A stretch of DNA of 64,000 bases from Rikenellaceae bacterium (GCA_015060005.1 SUZI01000008.1:1-64000); one strand, 5' to 3'. Shown: positions 9,489-19,319, counted from the stretch's first letter. Made by a program: numbers and translations. Notes: generated from the letters alone by a model not told the origin.

Positions 9489-9587
9489 ATCTGTAATAAT
9501 TTATATTTCAATTAATTACGTAGCCCGAAAATGAGCCCTAATGCTGAATGTGTCCCTCTAAAGAGGGAGTTTGCTTTTTCGGCACTA

Positions 9588-9619
9588 CAAAGGTAGGAAA
9601 ACAAAACTTACTTTTCCAA
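9588..9619 (-). promoter_or_regulatory. promoter of the mreBCD-mrdA-rodA operon
   Basis: On the minus strand TACCTTTG (9588-9595) is the -7 box and TTGG (9616-9619) the -33 box, with a 20-base spacer. It drives the cell-shape operon. Confidence 0.7.
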
Positions 9620-9701
9620 TTTTTTTGAGGGATTTTTTCTAAGATTTTTATACTCCTCCAACAGGCTGGTTGCACGGGTGAAAAAACAAAATTCATAAGG
9701 A

Positions 9702-9733
9702 TTAGGTTATATCGTATAATTTTACTACCTTTG
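9702..9733 (+). promoter_or_regulatory. promoter of gpsA-pgi
   Basis: TACCTTTG at 9726-9733 is a perfect -7 box, 32 bases before the gpsA ATG. The -33 region (TTAGG near 9702) is a weak match. Confidence 0.65.
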
Positions 9734-9765
9734 TGTGATATTTTGTCAAACCAAATCGGATATAG

Positions 9766-10764
9766 ATGATCGGAATAGAGCAAAGATGTGCTGTCGTCGG
9801 CTATGGCAGCTGGGCAACAGCCATCGTAAAGATATTGACCGAGAATGGCATCAAAGTTAATTGGCACATTCTCAACGAAGAGATACTATCATCGGTAAAG
9901 AGCGAGGGTCGCAACTGCAAATATCTGCGTGATGTAGATTTAGATAATTCGCTCATCAACGCCAGCAACGACATAAACGAAGTAGTACGTGATACACAAA
10001 ATGTAGTGTTGGCTATGCCTTCGGCTTTTATGAAGGATGTGATGAAACCACTCATAGAGCCCCTACACGACAAATTGGTCATATCGGCAGTCAAGGGTAT
10101 CATACCCGAACAATATATAACAATCACCGAATACATAACACAGCAATATGCAGTAGATGAGGACCATATGGCTCTCATAACAGGCCCATCGCACGCCGAG
10201 GAGGTAGGTATGGGACGACTCTCATATCTGACCGCAGTATGTAAGAACAAGCAGGCTCAACAGCAGGTGATAGATATGTTCTCACGTCCATATATCCGCG
10301 TCAGCACATCGGAGGATGTAGAGGGTGTGGAGTATGGTGCGATAATGAAGAACATATACGCCATAGCTGTCGGTATGGCAAGCGGTCTGGGCTATGGAGA
10401 TAACTTCATAGCGGTGCTGATAGCCAACTGTGCAGCCGAAATGAACCGCTTTTTCGAGGCGTGTTCGGGTGGCAAACACAACACCTTCGCATCGGCTTGT
10501 CTGGGCGATTTGCTCGTTACGTGCTACTCGACATACAGCCGTAACCGACGTTTCGGTCTACTAATAGGCAGAGGATGTACCGTACGCAGTGCGATGAACG
10601 AGATGACGATGGTTGCCGAGGGTTACTTCGCCACAAAATGTATACGCCACACGAAGGCTCGCCAGGAGGCAGAAATGCCAATTGCCGATATGGTATACGA
10701 GGTGCTTTACAACGGTGCATCAGCACGTCGCACGATGACTGCATTGACAAAAAAACTGATTTAA
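9766..10764 (+). CDS. gpsA: glycerol-3-phosphate dehydrogenase [NAD(P)+]
   Basis: Reduces dihydroxyacetone phosphate to sn-glycerol-3-phosphate, the backbone of phospholipids; cytoplasmic. At 332 residues it is family length. The N-terminal Rossmann motif reads VVGYGSWATA (10-19), where most homologues have GAGSWGTA. This is a mild variation that still fits dinucleotide binding. Further family blocks are NVVLAMPSAF, the SAVKGI lysine block, GPSHAEEV and the C-terminal ACLGDLLVTCYSTYSRNRRFG. It is 27 bases upstream of pgi and probably co-transcribed with it. Confidence 0.95.
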   Translation: MIGIEQRCAVVGYGSWATAIVKILTENGIKVNWHILNEEILSSVKSEGRNCKYLRDVDLDNSLINASNDINEVVRDTQNVVLAMPSAFMKDVMKPLIEPLHDKLVISAVKGIIPEQYITITEYITQQYAVDEDHMALITGPSHAEEVGMGRLSYLTAVCKNKQAQQQVIDMFSRPYIRVSTSEDVEGVEYGAIMKNIYAIAVGMASGLGYGDNFIAVLIANCAAEMNRFFEACSGGKHNTFASACLGDLLVTCYSTYSRNRRFGLLIGRGCTVRSAMNEMTMVAEGYFATKCIRHTKARQEAEMPIADMVYEVLYNGASARRTMTALTKKLI

Positions 10765-10791
10765 CAACAAACAATAAAAAGGTTAGAAAGT

Positions 10792-12123
10792 ATGAGTTTG
10801 ATTAAACTTGACACCTCAAAGTCGGGTGTTATAGTAAATAACGAGATGCTGGCTAAAGCACAGCAGGCTAACGAGTTGCTTCACTCTGGCAAGGGTGCAG
10901 GCAACGATTTCTTGGGTTGGGTAAACCTCCCATCATCTATCTCGGCAGAGGAGATTGCAGCAATAGAGGCTCAGGCAGCCAAGCTCCGCGAGAAGGCTGA
11001 GGTGGTAATCTGCATCGGTATCGGTGGTTCGTACCTCGGAGCAAAGGCTGTTATTGAGGCTATGAGCAACTCTTTCGAGTTCCTGCACCGCAAGCACGAC
11101 AACCCAACAGTGGTATTTGCCGGCGAGAACATCTCGGAGGATTATACCTACGAGCTCCTGGAGGCTGTGAAGGATTACTCTATCGCAACAATCGTAATAT
11201 CAAAGTCGGGCACAACAACAGAGCCTGCTATCGCCTTCCGTATCATCAAAGCGGAGATTGAGAAGCGTTATGGCAAGGCTGAGGCTGCCGAGCGTATCGT
11301 AGCCATCACCGACCAGGCACGTGGTGCGTTGAAGACATTGGCAACAAACGAGGGCTACCCTACTTTCGTTATTCCTGACAACGTAGGTGGTCGTTTCTCG
11401 GTACTCACACCGGTAGGCTTGCTCCCATTGGCAGTAGCAGGCATCGACATCAAGGCTCTGGTAGAGGGTGCAAAGGATATGGAGGAGGCTACAAAAGCCG
11501 AGGTTGCTGTGGAGCAGAACCTCGCAGTTCAGTATGCTATCGTACGTAACGAGCTCTATGCTGCCGGTAAGAAGATTGAGATTTTGGCTTCATACGAGCC
11601 TAAGTTGCAGTATATCGCCGAGTGGTGGAAGCAGCTCTATGGCGAGTCAGAGGGTAAGGACGGTTTGGGAATATTCCCTGCAAGCGTAACTCTCACAGCC
11701 GACCTGCACTCTATGGGACAGTATATCCAGGAGGGTGAGCGTACCCTGTTCGAGACCGTTATCTCGGTTGCTAACTCAAAGCACACTATCAAGGTAGAGA
11801 ACGATGAGCAGAACTTGGACGGACTGAACTTCCTTACGGGCAAGCGTCTGTCAGAGATTAACAAGATGGCAGAGCTGGGCGTACAGCTCGCTCACGTAGA
11901 TGGCGGAGTGCCTAATATGCGTATCGAGATACCTCAGATTGACGAGAAGGCTATCGGCGAGCTGTTATACTTCTTCGAGAAGGCGTGCGGCATCAGCGGC
12001 TACATGCTCGGTGTAAACCCATTCAACCAGCCAGGTGTAGAGGCATACAAGAAAAATATGTTTGCTCTGCTCGACAAGCCTGGTTATGAGGAGGAGTCAA
12101 AGGCTATCAAGGCTCGTCTGTAA
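10792..12123 (+). CDS. pgi: glucose-6-phosphate isomerase
   Basis: Interconverts glucose-6-phosphate and fructose-6-phosphate in glycolysis and gluconeogenesis. The 443-residue length is that of the short bacterial form (about 450), not the 550-residue E. coli type. Family blocks seen: [12 protein letters not shown] (sugar phosphate binding), [41 protein letters not shown] with the catalytic glutamate, and [12 protein letters not shown] at the end. The ATG at 10792 gives a normal N-terminus. It follows gpsA and is closed by a strong bidirectional terminator. Confidence 0.97.
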   Translation: MSLIKLDTSKSGVIVNNEMLAKAQQANELLHSGKGAGNDFLGWVNLPSSISAEEIAAIEAQAAKLREKAEVVICIGIGGSYLGAKAVIEAMSNSFEFLHRKHDNPTVVFAGENISEDYTYELLEAVKDYSIATIVISKSGTTTEPAIAFRIIKAEIEKRYGKAEAAERIVAITDQARGALKTLATNEGYPTFVIPDNVGGRFSVLTPVGLLPLAVAGIDIKALVEGAKDMEEATKAEVAVEQNLAVQYAIVRNELYAAGKKIEILASYEPKLQYIAEWWKQLYGESEGKDGLGIFPASVTLTADLHSMGQYIQEGERTLFETVISVANSKHTIKVENDEQNLDGLNFLTGKRLSEINKMAELGVQLAHVDGGVPNMRIEIPQIDEKAIGELLYFFEKACGISGYMLGVNPFNQPGVEAYKKNMFALLDKPGYEEESKAIKARL

Positions 12124-12144
12124 GCCGACAAGTCATATTTTAAT

Positions 12145-12184
12145 AGAAAAATAAAACAGGGCGAATACCCTGTTTTATTTTTCT
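12145..12184. terminator. bidirectional terminator after pgi
   Basis: A 17-base perfect stem: AGAAAAATAAAACAGGG (12145-12161) pairs with CCCTGTTTTATTTTTCT (12168-12184) around a six-base loop. It overlaps the last codons of the convergent DUF5672 gene. Confidence 0.85.
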
Positions 12185-12951
12185 ATAATATTGCTCCAGA
12201 AGGGATAATTGCGTTTCTTAAACCATCCGTGGCAACCGAAAGGCAGCTTGCCCTTAGCCAAAGAATGACACAACGAGGGGTGGACATCGAATGAGAAGCC
12301 CAAAGCCTCATCGAAAGATGGATAGCGGAACTCTCGCGGCACCAAAGCCCAAAACCAATCCTCGTTATTGACCATATCACGTCCGCTCTTGAAAGCCTCT
12401 ACCCTGTCGGCATAACGCTCGCACGCATCGAGGCACGACTGCACACGACGCAACGATAAGCCGCCATTGCCGACGTGTCCGTAGTAGTCCTGACGCATAA
12501 TCTTACCCTCGCGGGAGAGCAACTTACGGCGAAGCCACATATATTGTTTGATGACGGGCAAATCGTAGACCTTACGTTTAGGCCAGGGAGCACCCACATA
12601 GTCGTAGCCCTTGTCGCACCACTCCTCCAACTCATCGCGGAAAATCCACGCATCTGTCTGGCAGATGAGGATATAGTCGCAATCGGCAAAGAGTGAATAG
12701 AACTCCCGGGAGAGCATCATCTGATTATATCCCGCTATACCATTGCTACCCAAGAAATCCTTCGACACGCGGACAACCTCCATACGAGGCACCTCACGGA
12801 GCGTAGGCTCTACATTGAGCCCCTCGGGAGCAAGCAACACCTGGGGATAACGAGCCAGCACCGACATATTATTCTTCAGCGAGCGAAGCTCACGCTCGGG
12901 AAGATGCTCCTTATAGATGGGGACAACAACTTTTACCTTCGTCTTAGACAT
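12175..12951 (-). CDS. DUF5672-type glycosyltransferase-like protein
   Basis: A 258-residue protein of the DUF5672 kind: it begins KVKVVVPIYKE, has CDYILICQTDAWIF (a DxD-like site), YDYVGAPWP, and VGNGGLSLRRV in the middle. Such proteins resemble family 2 glycosyltransferases and are often found with polysaccharide genes; donor and acceptor are unknown. I place the start at the ATG at 12951 (MSKTKVKVV). A GTG at 13002 in the same frame would add 17 poorly conserved residues. It lies downstream of a family 2 glycosyltransferase on the same strand, and the two probably modify the same surface glycan. Confidence 0.8.
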   Translation of the reverse strand: MSKTKVKVVVPIYKEHLPERELRSLKNNMSVLARYPQVLLAPEGLNVEPTLREVPRMEVVRVSKDFLGSNGIAGYNQMMLSREFYSLFADCDYILICQTDAWIFRDELEEWCDKGYDYVGAPWPKRKVYDLPVIKQYMWLRRKLLSREGKIMRQDYYGHVGNGGLSLRRVQSCLDACERYADRVEAFKSGRDMVNNEDWFWALVPREFRYPSFDEALGFSFDVHPSLCHSLAKGKLPFGCHGWFKKRNYPFWSNIIEK

Positions 12952-13010
12952 ATCGTTTATTTCTGATAGGATGAGTGTAGCCAAAACTATGCCAACACCC
13001 ACACAATAGA

Positions 13011-13727
13011 TTAAATCTTATCGAAACCTTTGGTGAACTTTATCCAATAGTATTTGAGTGGATTCTTATACTTAAGCTGCTTCCAGGGGCGGCTCTGGTG
13101 AGGACGATGCACAACAGGCAGATTGGCGAAGAGGTAGTTCTTCAGCCCAAGCTCACGCGAGCGTTGCGAGATTGTAACATCGAACCAATGCTTCTCGGGA
13201 TTGAGCTCACGGAAGTCGAACGTGTGAAGCAGGCGGTTGGTGAGCAACGAGCAACAGAAGCTGCAATGTTTCTTCACCTCATAGGTCTCGCCCTCGTGTC
13301 CCTTGGCAAAGCCATAGGGGTAGTTTATCTCACCATCATCATTCACCGTAACCGAAGCTGCAATACCGCAATCCTCGCGTGCCTCGGCACCCTCGTAGAG
13401 TCCCTGGAGAGTGTTGGGGCGGACGATGACATCCGACTCAACAATAAGCAGGTGGGCATCTGCCTCCAGAGCTCTCTGCTGACACATCTGCAACACTAAC
13501 AGATAGTTAGGCGAGGGATGTGTGGTCAAATCGGAGAGATTGACAAGCTCGAAGCCCAGCTCGCGTGAAGCCTCCTCCAGACGACGCGTACCCTCCTCCG
13601 AAGAGAAGTCGTTGTAGATGGTGTAGGTATAGGGTACAGATATCTCGGATGAGAGTATAGCCCTGACGGTCTCGAGTGTAGAGTCGATAGAATCCTTAAC
13701 GGGAGTGATGATATGTAACGCTTTCAT
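13011..13727 (-). CDS. family 2 glycosyltransferase-like protein
   Basis: This 238-residue protein has the GT-A opening HIITPVKDSIDSTLETVRAIL, a strand ending in YNDFSS, and ADAHLLIVESDVIV as the probable metal/nucleotide-sugar site. No membrane segment is apparent. It probably transfers a sugar from an activated donor to a surface glycan; the sugar cannot be deduced. It is the upstream member of a minus-strand pair with the DUF5672 gene, with a gap of about 60 bases, and is divergent from the LysM glucosaminidase gene. No clear promoter box of its own was found. Confidence 0.8.
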   Translation of the reverse strand: MKALHIITPVKDSIDSTLETVRAILSSEISVPYTYTIYNDFSSEEGTRRLEEASRELGFELVNLSDLTTHPSPNYLLVLQMCQQRALEADAHLLIVESDVIVRPNTLQGLYEGAEAREDCGIAASVTVNDDGEINYPYGFAKGHEGETYEVKKHCSFCCSLLTNRLLHTFDFRELNPEKHWFDVTISQRSRELGLKNYLFANLPVVHRPHQSRPWKQLKYKNPLKYYWIKFTKGFDKI

Positions 13728-13754
13728 TAGCTAAATTATTGTCGTGGGTTGCTA

Positions 13755-13785
13755 TTGCTTTTATACCTAAAATATACTACCTTTG
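13755..13785 (+). promoter_or_regulatory. promoter of the LysM glucosaminidase operon
   Basis: TTGC at 13755-13758 (-33) and TACCTTTG at 13778-13785 (-7) are separated by 19 bases, 58 bases before the ATG. Confidence 0.72.
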
Positions 13786-13843
13786 TGTGCAGCAGTAAAA
13801 CTGCACGGGAGGTAACATTTTCCACTATTTAATTGCAAAGGTA

Positions 13844-15343
13844 ATGATTTTTTCTAAAAAACTTGCTCTGACTACCATTTTGGCACTCACACTATCGGTG
13901 ATGGGTGTGGCAGCACAGCAGAAGATTACAACCCAGGAGTATATCGCAAAATACAAGAACATAGCCATAGACCATATGGAGCGTTACGGCATACCCGCAA
14001 GCATAACACTCGCTCAGGGCATCCTCGAGTCCGATAGCGGCAACAGCGAGCTCTCACGTAAGTCGAACAACCACTTCGGCATAAAGTGTAAGAAGGATTG
14101 GAAGGGCGGCAAGGTATACCACGATGATGACGCAAAGGGCGAATGTTTCCGCAGCTACAAGAGCGTAGAGGAGTCGTACGAAGACCACGCCGAGTATCTC
14201 GATGCTCAGCCTCGCTATGACTCGCTGTTTGTCTACTCGTCGAACGACTACCGCAGCTGGGCTCGCGGACTGAAGGCTGCAGGATATGCTACAAACCCAA
14301 AGTATGCACAGCTGCTGGTCAACATCATCGAAGAGCACAAGCTATATGAGTATGACGTAGATAATGGCGGTCGCAAGCCACAAACGCCTGCACCAGCCTC
14401 AACAGAGAAGTTGACACGTCAGGAGTATGTGATGCGATATATGCACATCGCAATAGACCATATGGAGCGTTACGGTATACCGGCAAGTATCACATTGGCA
14501 CAGGGCATATTGGAGTCCAACTGCGGCAACAGCCAGCTCTCACGCGAGTCGAACAACCACTTCGGCATAAAGTGCAAGAAGGATTGGAAGGGCGGCAAGG
14601 TGTATTACGACGATGATGAGAAGGATGAGTGTTTCCGCAGCTACGACAGCGTAGAGGAGTCGTATGAGGACCACGCCAACTTCCTTGACCAGAATGCCCG
14701 CTACGACAAACTCTTCACGTACGACTCGGATGACTATAAGAGTTGGGCAAAGGGACTTAAAGAGGCTGGATATGCCACAAACCCACAATATGCCACATCG
14801 CTCATAAAGATTATCGAGGAGGAGAAACTCTACCTCTTGGACAGAGCCAACGGAGCGAAGCTCTACGCCTCGAACGTGAAAGCCGAGAAGGGCATAGCGA
14901 GCGACTTTGACGCCGAGAGCAACGTGAGCCATCCGATAATGGCGACAAGCAAGATTGACCCCAACAACTACCGCGTAGCCGAGCAGGTGGTGGGTGGATA
15001 TAGTGTATACACAAACAACCACACACCTTATATCATTGCTCGCGAGGGCGACACGCTGAGCCATATTGCCCAGACATTCTCACTCACCGAGAGCACACTC
15101 CGCAAATACAACGAGATGAAGACATCGGGCGAGATACCACTTGTCGATGGCGAGATTATATATGTGGCACGTAAGCAAAACCTATGGATGGGTAATGCTC
15201 GCCGACACTTAGTCAGCGAAAATGAGACGCTACTCTCTATTTCGCAGGACTACGGAATACGTCTGTCGAAGCTCGCCAAGATGAATAAGATGGATAAGGA
15301 TGAGAAGTTGCAGGTGGGCGACGAGATAAAGTTGAAGAAATAG
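13844..15343 (+). CDS. peptidoglycan hydrolase with two glucosaminidase domains and two LysM domains
   Basis: Exported cell-wall hydrolase of 499 residues with a signal peptide (1-24, cut near VAAQQ). It carries two near-identical glucosaminidase (GH73-type) domains at about 30-170 and 192-332. Each has the LAQGILES block with the likely catalytic glutamate (E62 and E224) and the SNNHFGIKCKKDWKGGKVY block. Two LysM peptidoglycan-binding modules follow at about 400-445 and 455-498. The two catalytic domains are offset by 162 codons (486 bases), which points to an internal tandem duplication. Related Bacteroidetes proteins usually have one such domain. It should cut N-acetylglucosaminyl bonds in the wall. 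It is the first gene before the 15364 unknown and dipeptidyl peptidase IV. Confidence 0.9.
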   Translation: MIFSKKLALTTILALTLSVMGVAAQQKITTQEYIAKYKNIAIDHMERYGIPASITLAQGILESDSGNSELSRKSNNHFGIKCKKDWKGGKVYHDDDAKGECFRSYKSVEESYEDHAEYLDAQPRYDSLFVYSSNDYRSWARGLKAAGYATNPKYAQLLVNIIEEHKLYEYDVDNGGRKPQTPAPASTEKLTRQEYVMRYMHIAIDHMERYGIPASITLAQGILESNCGNSQLSRESNNHFGIKCKKDWKGGKVYYDDDEKDECFRSYDSVEESYEDHANFLDQNARYDKLFTYDSDDYKSWAKGLKEAGYATNPQYATSLIKIIEEEKLYLLDRANGAKLYASNVKAEKGIASDFDAESNVSHPIMATSKIDPNNYRVAEQVVGGYSVYTNNHTPYIIAREGDTLSHIAQTFSLTESTLRKYNEMKTSGEIPLVDGEIIYVARKQNLWMGNARRHLVSENETLLSISQDYGIRLSKLAKMNKMDKDEKLQVGDEIKLKK

Positions 15344-15363
15344 TATAATAAATAGATAAACCT

Positions 15364-16050
15364 ATGAGTAAAAGTCAATTACGAGAGGATATAATCTCGA
15401 CAATAGTAAATAAGTCAACTCTCAAGCAGCAAACTTTCGACAACACATTCTCGACATTTCAGGAGCTGAAAGATGTGTTGTTCGAGATAGCTTCGGAGTT
15501 GGATGATGACCTCGATGGTCGTTTAGACAAACGAGTACGTATAGAGTATCGCGACCGCGGTAAGTTTGAAGCCCAATTGCAGATAGCAAGCGACCTGCTC
15601 ATATTCCAGATGCACACCGACATCTTCGAGTTCGAGTCGAAGCACCCTATCTGGCAGAATGAGTATGTCCGACAGGAGAGCAACAACTCATATTGCGGCG
15701 TTATAAACATCTATAACTTCCTCTCCGACTCATTCAAGTTCAACCGCAACGCCGATGAGGGATATCTCATTGGTCGCATATTCATCAACCGCGAGAAGTG
15801 TTTCTTCGTGGAAGGCAAGCGTCAGCGTCTGGTGCGTCCGATGGAGTTTGGTGAGCAGAAGATAACACGCGAGGCTCTGATGATAATTATGGAGACAGCT
15901 ATCAACTACGCAATAAACTTTGACCTGCTCGTACCTCCATACGACGAGCATACACGCGTAACGGTAGACCAATTCAACACCAAGATGGACAACTCGAAGT
16001 TCATAACAGGTAAACGCCTCGACTACGAATTTAAGATTGACGACATATAA
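15364..16050 (+). CDS. conserved protein of unknown function
   Basis: A 228-residue soluble protein with no signal peptide, membrane segment or catalytic motif that I recognise. It is rich in charged residues and aromatic strands (LQIASDLLIFQMHTDIFEF, GYLIGRIFINREKCFFVEG). The sequence has the look of a conserved Bacteroidetes protein, not a spurious frame. It starts at an ATG 20 bases after the LysM hydrolase stop and ends six bases before dipeptidyl peptidase IV, so the three form an operon. Function unknown. Confidence 0.8.
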   Translation: MSKSQLREDIISTIVNKSTLKQQTFDNTFSTFQELKDVLFEIASELDDDLDGRLDKRVRIEYRDRGKFEAQLQIASDLLIFQMHTDIFEFESKHPIWQNEYVRQESNNSYCGVINIYNFLSDSFKFNRNADEGYLIGRIFINREKCFFVEGKRQRLVRPMEFGEQKITREALMIIMETAINYAINFDLLVPPYDEHTRVTVDQFNTKMDNSKFITGKRLDYEFKIDDI

Positions 16051-16056
16051 AAAAAG

Positions 16057-18171
16057 ATGATTGGCAGAACGATAAAATATGCACTTTGCTTTGCACTCAC
16101 CACGTTGGTGGCGGCGAGTGCTTTTTCGCAACAGACATTCGACGAGCTCTCGGCTCTGAGCCGACTAAATCGCCGCGTGGCAGGGTTACGCTCGATGAAC
16201 GATGGCGTACACTACACATCACTCTCGCAGGGCAACATAGTACGTTACAGCTATGCCGATGAGGGAGTCGAAGAGGTTATCTACAAGGGCGTAAGAGGCT
16301 CTTACGACTTCTCGGCTGAGGAGAACCTCATAATATTAGCAAGCGGTTTCCGCCCTATATATCGCCACTCGGCTTTAGCCAACTACAAGGTCATTAGAGC
16401 TGCCGATGGCGAGGTGGTGGCTCAGCTGAACGACATACGCGACTTCTCGCTCGCCGCAGATGAGCAGACATACGCCTTTGCCAAGGACAACAATCTCTAC
16501 GTAGGTCGTATAGGCAGCAAGCCTCGTGCCATAACGAGCGATGGAGAGTGGAACAAGGTAATCAACGGTACAGCCGACTGGGTATACGAAGAGGAGTATG
16601 GCTTCACACAGGCTTATGCCTTCTCGCCCGACGCAACGAAGATAGCCTACCTGCGTTTCGATGAGAGCGAAGTGCCTACTTTCGAGATGATGCTCTTCGG
16701 TGGCACACTCTACAACAAGGCTTACTCGTTCAAATATCCAAAGGCGGGCGACAAGAACTCTGTTGTAACACTCCACATCTACGACATCGCAAGTGGCACT
16801 ACGCACCAGGTGGCAACCGGCAACGAGAGCGACCAATATCTGCCACACATAGGCTGGACACCTGATGGCAAGCTCTACTTCTATCGTGTCAACCGCAAAC
16901 AGAACCACTTCGAGGTCATCTTATGCGAGGGCGACGGAACGCAGCGTGTGATTTACGATGAGCAGGATGAAAGATATGTCGAGCGTCCATCCGAGGCTAA
17001 CATTCAGTTCATTGACGCAGAGCGATTTATCGTACTCAACGAGACCGCTACGGGTCGCAACCATATCTATCTCTACTCGGTAGATAAGGGTTTCGAGCGA
17101 GCTCTGACCGCCGGCGAGTGGGATGTGGTGCAGATTGTGGAGGTTACCGACAAGAAGGTATACTACATATCGACCGAGGCTTCGCCAATAGAGCGTAATC
17201 TCTATGCGGTAAACCTCAAGGGCAAAGGCAAGGAGTGTCTGACACCCGAGCGAGGCACACACACCATATCGCCAAGTCGAGGTATGCACTACTACATATC
17301 GACCTACTCTACCGCCACCACACCTAACCGCGTGCAGATATGCAACAGCAAGGGCGAGGTGGTACGCACTTTAGTGGAGAGCAAGGTGCTCGAGGAGAAG
17401 ATGACGACACTGCCACAGAAGGAGTTCTTCACATTCACTACCGAGCGAGGCGATGAGCTCAATGCCTTCATCATCAAGCCAACCGACTTCGACGCTACGA
17501 AGCGATACCCTGTACTGCTGACACAGTACTCGGGTCCTGGCTCGCAGGAGGTACAGAACCGCTTTGTACTCTCTTGGGAGTATGTTCTGGCTAACCACGG
17601 CTATATCGTTGTCTGCTGCGACGGTCGAGGCACAGGCTATATGGGTGAGGAGTTCAAGAAGCAGACCTACGGCAACTTGGGAGCTTTGGAGGTCGAGGAC
17701 CAGCTCTCGTTTGCCCGCTATATGGCTCAGCAGGAGTGGGTGGATGCCTCACGCATCGGTATCTACGGCTGGTCGTATGGTGGTTTTATGGCTTTGGGAT
17801 GTGCTCTGAAGGGCGACGGTCTGTTCAAGATGGCTATCGCTGTAGCTCCCGTAACATCGTGGCGTTATTATGACTCGATATATACCGAGATTTATAATGA
17901 CCTGCCACAAGACAACCCTGCGGGATATGACGACAACTCGCCAATCAACTTTGCCGAGCGACTGTCGGACAAGACACGCCTTATAATCATCCACGGCACA
18001 GCCGATGATAATGTACATATCCAGAACACTATGGAGATGGCTGCAGCACTCAACCGTGCCGGCAAGCAGTATGATATGATGATTTATCCCGACCAAAATC
18101 ACTCGATGTACCCCGACGATGCAGCCAATATCCGCCGCAAGATGATTAAATATACATTGGAGAATTTGTAG
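16057..18171 (+). CDS. dipeptidyl peptidase IV (S9B)
   Basis: Removes X-Pro or X-Ala dipeptides from the N-termini of peptides; exported to periplasm or cell surface. It has 704 residues with a signal peptide (1-25, cleavage near SAFSQQ). An N-terminal beta-propeller carries the DWVYEEE block (174-180) that holds the substrate amino group. The C-terminal alpha/beta-hydrolase carries S573 in GWSYGG, D650 in HGTADDN and H682 in the QNHS block. All catalytic residues are present and the length is typical. Peptide-using Bacteroidales commonly have this enzyme. It is the last gene of a three-gene operon and is followed by a terminator. Confidence 0.95.
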   Translation: MIGRTIKYALCFALTTLVAASAFSQQTFDELSALSRLNRRVAGLRSMNDGVHYTSLSQGNIVRYSYADEGVEEVIYKGVRGSYDFSAEENLIILASGFRPIYRHSALANYKVIRAADGEVVAQLNDIRDFSLAADEQTYAFAKDNNLYVGRIGSKPRAITSDGEWNKVINGTADWVYEEEYGFTQAYAFSPDATKIAYLRFDESEVPTFEMMLFGGTLYNKAYSFKYPKAGDKNSVVTLHIYDIASGTTHQVATGNESDQYLPHIGWTPDGKLYFYRVNRKQNHFEVILCEGDGTQRVIYDEQDERYVERPSEANIQFIDAERFIVLNETATGRNHIYLYSVDKGFERALTAGEWDVVQIVEVTDKKVYYISTEASPIERNLYAVNLKGKGKECLTPERGTHTISPSRGMHYYISTYSTATTPNRVQICNSKGEVVRTLVESKVLEEKMTTLPQKEFFTFTTERGDELNAFIIKPTDFDATKRYPVLLTQYSGPGSQEVQNRFVLSWEYVLANHGYIVVCCDGRGTGYMGEEFKKQTYGNLGALEVEDQLSFARYMAQQEWVDASRIGIYGWSYGGFMALGCALKGDGLFKMAIAVAPVTSWRYYDSIYTEIYNDLPQDNPAGYDDNSPINFAERLSDKTRLIIIHGTADDNVHIQNTMEMAAALNRAGKQYDMMIYPDQNHSMYPDDAANIRRKMIKYTLENL

Positions 18172-18196
18172 AGATATATAATAGTTATAAATGGAG

Positions 18197-18228
18197 CTAT
18201 CTCAATCTGCTGATTGGGATAGTTTTTT
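18197..18228 (+). terminator. terminator after dipeptidyl peptidase IV
   Basis: CTATCTCAATC (18197-18207) pairs with GATTGGGATAG (18212-18222) with one G-T pair, followed by six Ts. Confidence 0.75.
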
Positions 18229-18486
18229 CATTAAAATCCCATACAATTTTCTTTTATTTTTTTTGTATACGTCAAACTTTTTTTAATTTTGTAAAAAGTG
18301 GGATATTATTCAAATTAACGTATTAAGATTTAACCCATAGCAACCTAACCTATTAAAGCACCATAATTATGAAAAGACTACAAAAAACCAAGCCTCCATA
18401 ATTCATCGTTGAATATTCAACACTCTACTACACCTGGTGGTTTAGAATGGTTTATATAAAAGATGTAATTGAATAGAATAAAAAAT
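18229..18486 (+). promoter_or_regulatory. promoter and long leader of the 18487 lipoprotein
   Basis: TTTG (18262-18265) and TAATTTTG (18284-18291) make a Bacteroidetes promoter with an 18-base spacer. The leader before the lipoprotein ATG is nearly 190 bases. It contains a short frame at 18369-18401 (MKRLQKTKPP) that may be a leader peptide or a gene remnant. Otherwise AT-rich and featureless. Confidence 0.5.
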
Positions 18487-19194
18487 ATGACTATGAAAGC
18501 TATTAGATACTTATTCTTGCTATGCCTGATTGTAGCTATAAGCTGCACAAAGGAACAGAAGATTGAAAAGACGTATCCTGCATTTATATACTCATACTAT
18601 CATATTTACGGAACGTTTAACAACGAGGATACTTCTAAAATAGCACAGAACGTATATTTAGAGGGGTCGCCCTCTGTCCGTGCTATTCGGCTAAACCTTA
18701 TGGGGCAATGCCATGTTACAGCAGATGATTATTTAAGCGGCACAACTACTCAGTCAGAACAATTTCTTGATTTGTGCAATAAATTTGGAGATTGGTGTCC
18801 AAATGGATATACGTACAAATACGATCCCAGATATGATTTATTTGAAGATATAAGTCACGATGTATGTAAAGATGTTATAACCGACATCAAAATAACTTCT
18901 CAACAAGATTGGGATGATATACATACAGCAGGAGCTATATTAAACGACTGTTTTATAGTAAAGTATAAATCATATAAATCTCATATCGAAAGTGGATATA
19001 AGACTCCAACCGAGTTTGAAATCGTTTCAGAACAAATTAGCAACATAGAATCAATTTATTTAGCAGACTTGAGATATATGATTTTTTATCCTCAATCTAT
19101 GCCAATAAACAAAGGGACATACGATATAAATATTCATATTGTACTTGAGGATGAAAGAGAGTTTGACTATCCTGCACAGTATACGTTTGAATAG
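18487..19194 (+). CDS. putative lipoprotein of unknown function
   Basis: A 235-residue protein beginning MTMKAIRYLFLLCLIVAISC, a signal sequence ending in a lipobox-like AISC, so probably a lipid-anchored envelope protein. The mature part is rich in aromatic and charged residues with no motif I know. An in-frame TTG at 18469 is possible but less likely than the ATGs at 18487 or 18493. The gene is AT-richer than its neighbours and stands alone behind a long leader, which suggests accessory or species-specific content. Function unknown. Confidence 0.7.
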   Translation: MTMKAIRYLFLLCLIVAISCTKEQKIEKTYPAFIYSYYHIYGTFNNEDTSKIAQNVYLEGSPSVRAIRLNLMGQCHVTADDYLSGTTTQSEQFLDLCNKFGDWCPNGYTYKYDPRYDLFEDISHDVCKDVITDIKITSQQDWDDIHTAGAILNDCFIVKYKSYKSHIESGYKTPTEFEIVSEQISNIESIYLADLRYMIFYPQSMPINKGTYDINIHIVLEDEREFDYPAQYTFE

Positions 19195-19266
19195 ATGTAA
19201 TCTTTGTGGCAGCGATTGCTGCTCACGTCCGCTTTGGAATGATGTTCTAAGAGACCGCCATAAAAC

Positions 19267-19300
19267 ACAAAGGAGCTGCCCCGATGGGTAGCTCCTTTGT
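19267..19300. terminator. bidirectional terminator
   Basis: ACAAAGGAGCTGCCC (19267-19281) pairs with GGGTAGCTCCTTTGT (19286-19300) with one G-T pair and a four-base loop. It separates the lipoprotein from the convergent zeta-toxin pair. Confidence 0.8.
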
Positions 19301-19319
19301 TTGTAGTGTAGTGCTCCGA

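Noticed and set aside
9538..9867. Minus-strand frame upstream of mreB
   Set aside because: Runs through both promoter regions and into gpsA; low-complexity translation.
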